Source: Lachnospiraceae bacterium (GTDB lineage: Bacteria; Bacillota_A; Clostridia; Lachnospirales; Lachnospiraceae). From it: a stretch of 64,000 nucleotides of DNA. Made by a program: the position numbers and the translations under genes. This document shows, in pieces, positions 62,936-64,000 of the stretch; position 1 is the stretch's first letter; each line of letters opens with the position of its first letter. The DNA lies in assembly GCA_017482005.1 (NCBI GenBank), contig JAFUOI010000007.1, positions 199,391-263,390 of the forward strand, read 5' to 3'. The notes below the pieces were generated by a model. That model did no database searches. It worked only from the letters and a program-made list of their open reading frames with translations, and was not told the origin of the DNA.

Positions 62936-63115
62936 GCCCATCCGCACCACGGTTTCTTCCGGTGGCACGCTCCCTTCTCCGAAAGGTCCACCGGACCATT
63001 CTACGCATGCATGGCAGCTACAGACTCACGTAGCGGTACTAAGTCCCCACTCCGTGGTGACTAAGGACCGACGCTCGTCTAAGTACCTCCGGAAAAAACC
63101 GTGGTGTGGGTGGGC
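62936..63115 (+). repeat. structured intergenic element, copy D, with insertion
   Basis: The arms run from GCCCATCCGCACCACGG (62936) to the pairing CCGTGGTGTGGGTGGGC (ending 63115). They resemble the arms of copy B with changes on both sides that keep pairing. The core ACGTAGCGGTACTAAG is at 63028-63043 and CTAAGGACCGACG at 63061-63073. GCTAC (63017)/GTAGC (63030) and GGTACT (63035)/AGTACC (63082) pair. Compared with B it has about 40 extra bases (about 62971-63015) containing GGTCCACCGGACC. It fills much of the 364-base gap between the LytTR and DUF4926 genes. Nothing else is seen in the remaining 63116-63201. Confidence 0.8.
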
Positions 63116-63201
63116 TAAGTGAAATTAGGACTTACATACATTTAGAAATAATAAATACAGTATTGCCTATCAATGTACAATTGTTACATTTTTGCTATGT
63201 T

Positions 63202-63399
63202 TTAATTTTCTACCAACTCCAAATCATCTGGTAACAGAGTACACTGTGCTTTGGGATTTCCTTCTTCATCTAGTATTTCAACTTCATATGCCTCTCGTGG
63301 TTCCTCAAATACCATAAGTATAGCACCGATTTCACCTTTTTTTACACCCTCTTTACAATCTTTCATAATCTTTACTGTATCATATTCCTTAAACTTCAT
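63202..63399 (-). CDS. DUF4926 protein, probable immunity protein
   Basis: The 65-residue acidic protein matches DUF4926 (MKFKEYDTVKIMKDC, KKGEIGAILMVFEEP, YEVEILDEEG, LLPDDLELV). Proteins of this family are often encoded after toxin-type genes, and here the DUF6883-type gene ends 12 bases upstream. It is probably the immunity protein for that toxin module. The start has AGGAGAGATT upstream. Confidence 0.75.
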   Translation of the reverse strand: MKFKEYDTVKIMKDCKEGVKKGEIGAILMVFEEPREAYEVEILDEEGNPKAQCTLLPDDLELVEN

Positions 63400-63411
63400 A
63401 ATCTCTCCTAA

Positions 63412-63999
63412 CTAATCTTTTACAAAAAGTGTTGTTAATTCAGGTATATCTGAACCCGTTTTTATTATCCAACCAGTTCTCACATTCACAGTATTGCCAT
63501 TTGGTCCCGTAATAGGTATATCAACTGTATATCTCTGACCATACTCATCCAGTTGTCCTAATACTGCCTCACTATTCGGCAATTTTTCATATATTTGTCT
63601 CATTAGGTCATCTGCATTCGATTGATTATATCCTAATGCACTTTCAAATACCTTGGCTTTATTTCCTCCTACCGGGTGATTTGGATTTAAGGCATATTCA
63701 GTTAATTTCTTGGGATTAATAGTTGCATTTTCAACATTAGGTATTGCATTGTCTATTGCTTTAATGCCACCCTCACTAGCTCCAGCATTCCCTTTCCCGC
63801 TTCCACTCTTCAATAGAGCTTTGCATACCAGTTGCATAAAGACGGTAGCAAGGACTTCAAGCCCCATATTTATAGCTATCTGTTCGACCTCTTCTGCCGA
63901 TGTCATATCTCCGGTTGCAAGGTAATCCGTGTATGCGATGATCATTTGATACGTCAGGACAAATGTAACATAGGTCGATAGAATCGCCATGGCTGTCAT
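63412..63999 (-). CDS. C-terminal part of a polymorphic-toxin-like protein with DUF6883 domain
   Basis: The reading frame is open to the window edge, so the start is probably outside. The visible 195 residues contain a hydrophobic, helical pretoxin-like stretch (VTFVLTYQMIIAYTDYL), a Gly/Ser-rich linker (KSGSGKGNAGASEGG), and a C-terminal domain of about 105 residues. That domain resembles DUF6883 (LNPNHPVGGNKAKVFESALGY, TGPNGNTVNVRTGWIIK). DUF6883 occurs at the C-terminus of secreted or contact-dependent toxins. The following DUF4926 gene fits an immunity role. The toxic activity is unknown. Confidence 0.7.
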   Translation of the reverse strand: MTAMAILSTYVTFVLTYQMIIAYTDYLATGDMTSAEEVEQIAINMGLEVLATVFMQLVCKALLKSGSGKGNAGASEGGIKAIDNAIPNVENATINPKKLTEYALNPNHPVGGNKAKVFESALGYNQSNADDLMRQIYEKLPNSEAVLGQLDEYGQRYTVDIPITGPNGNTVNVRTGWIIKTGSDIPELTTLFVKD

Positions 64000-64000
64000 G

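Overview
The window looks like a chromosomal segment of a low-to-moderate G+C Gram-positive clostridium, most likely a member of the Lachnospiraceae. The basis is strong AGGAGG-type ribosome binding sites, the pairing of a GGGtGRT-family gene with an NifU-like scaffold, a Re-citrate-synthase-type enzyme beside isocitrate dehydrogenase, very large BspA-like leucine-rich-repeat surface proteins with a class B sortase, and LytTR regulators. Almost all genes lie on the minus strand. I cannot name the genus from sequence alone.

Layout. 1-700: decayed, frameshifted remnants of small genes. 700-11005: a near-continuous minus-strand run of argH, asd, a c-di-GMP phosphodiesterase, an AAA/DUF234 ATPase, topB, a hexapeptide-repeat protein, an NifU-like scaffold and the GGGtGRT protein. 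11132-12917: an ABC transporter pair without a binding protein, then tRNA-Thr(CGU). 12972-17692: DUF1015 protein, glycogen branching enzyme with an unusual coiled-coil tail, and MscS. 18057-22559: a small plus-strand gene, a BspA-like protein, and serA/serC. 22655-28574: L,D-transpeptidase, ilvB, ilvD, leuB. 28698-37235: a signalling operon (FecR protein, cNMP-binding PP2C phosphatase, CHASE2 adenylate cyclase, TIM-barrel protein, anti-sigma-type kinase, STAS protein, GGDEF protein) followed by a DUF815 ATPase. 37347-39751: vanY-type peptidase, tgt, yajC. 39882-40979: aroC (plus strand). 41173-47434: Re-citrate synthase, GntR regulator, icd, then an MBOAT acyltransferase and an SGNH/DltD-like partner. 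47542-57334: sortase B, two giant BspA-like proteins carrying SPETG/TPTTG-type C-terminal sorting signals, and a subtilisin-like protease. 57474-58604: a Cys/Gly-rich small protein and two unknown genes (plus strand). 58696-62837: leuS and a LytTR response regulator with a degenerate soluble sensor. 63202-63999: a DUF4926 immunity-type gene and the 3' end of a polymorphic-toxin-like gene that runs off the window.

Four intergenic copies of one structured element occur at 17734-17880, 30056-30195, 41008-41146 (reversed) and 62936-63115. They share a conserved core but sit in long base-paired arms. The arm sequence differs between copies while pairing is kept. I know no name for this family, and I regard it as the best candidate for something undescribed. 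The second strong candidate is the 30237-37235 operon. It contains every part of a cAMP-to-phosphatase-to-partner-switch pathway, with a diguanylate cyclase in the place where a sigma factor is usually found.
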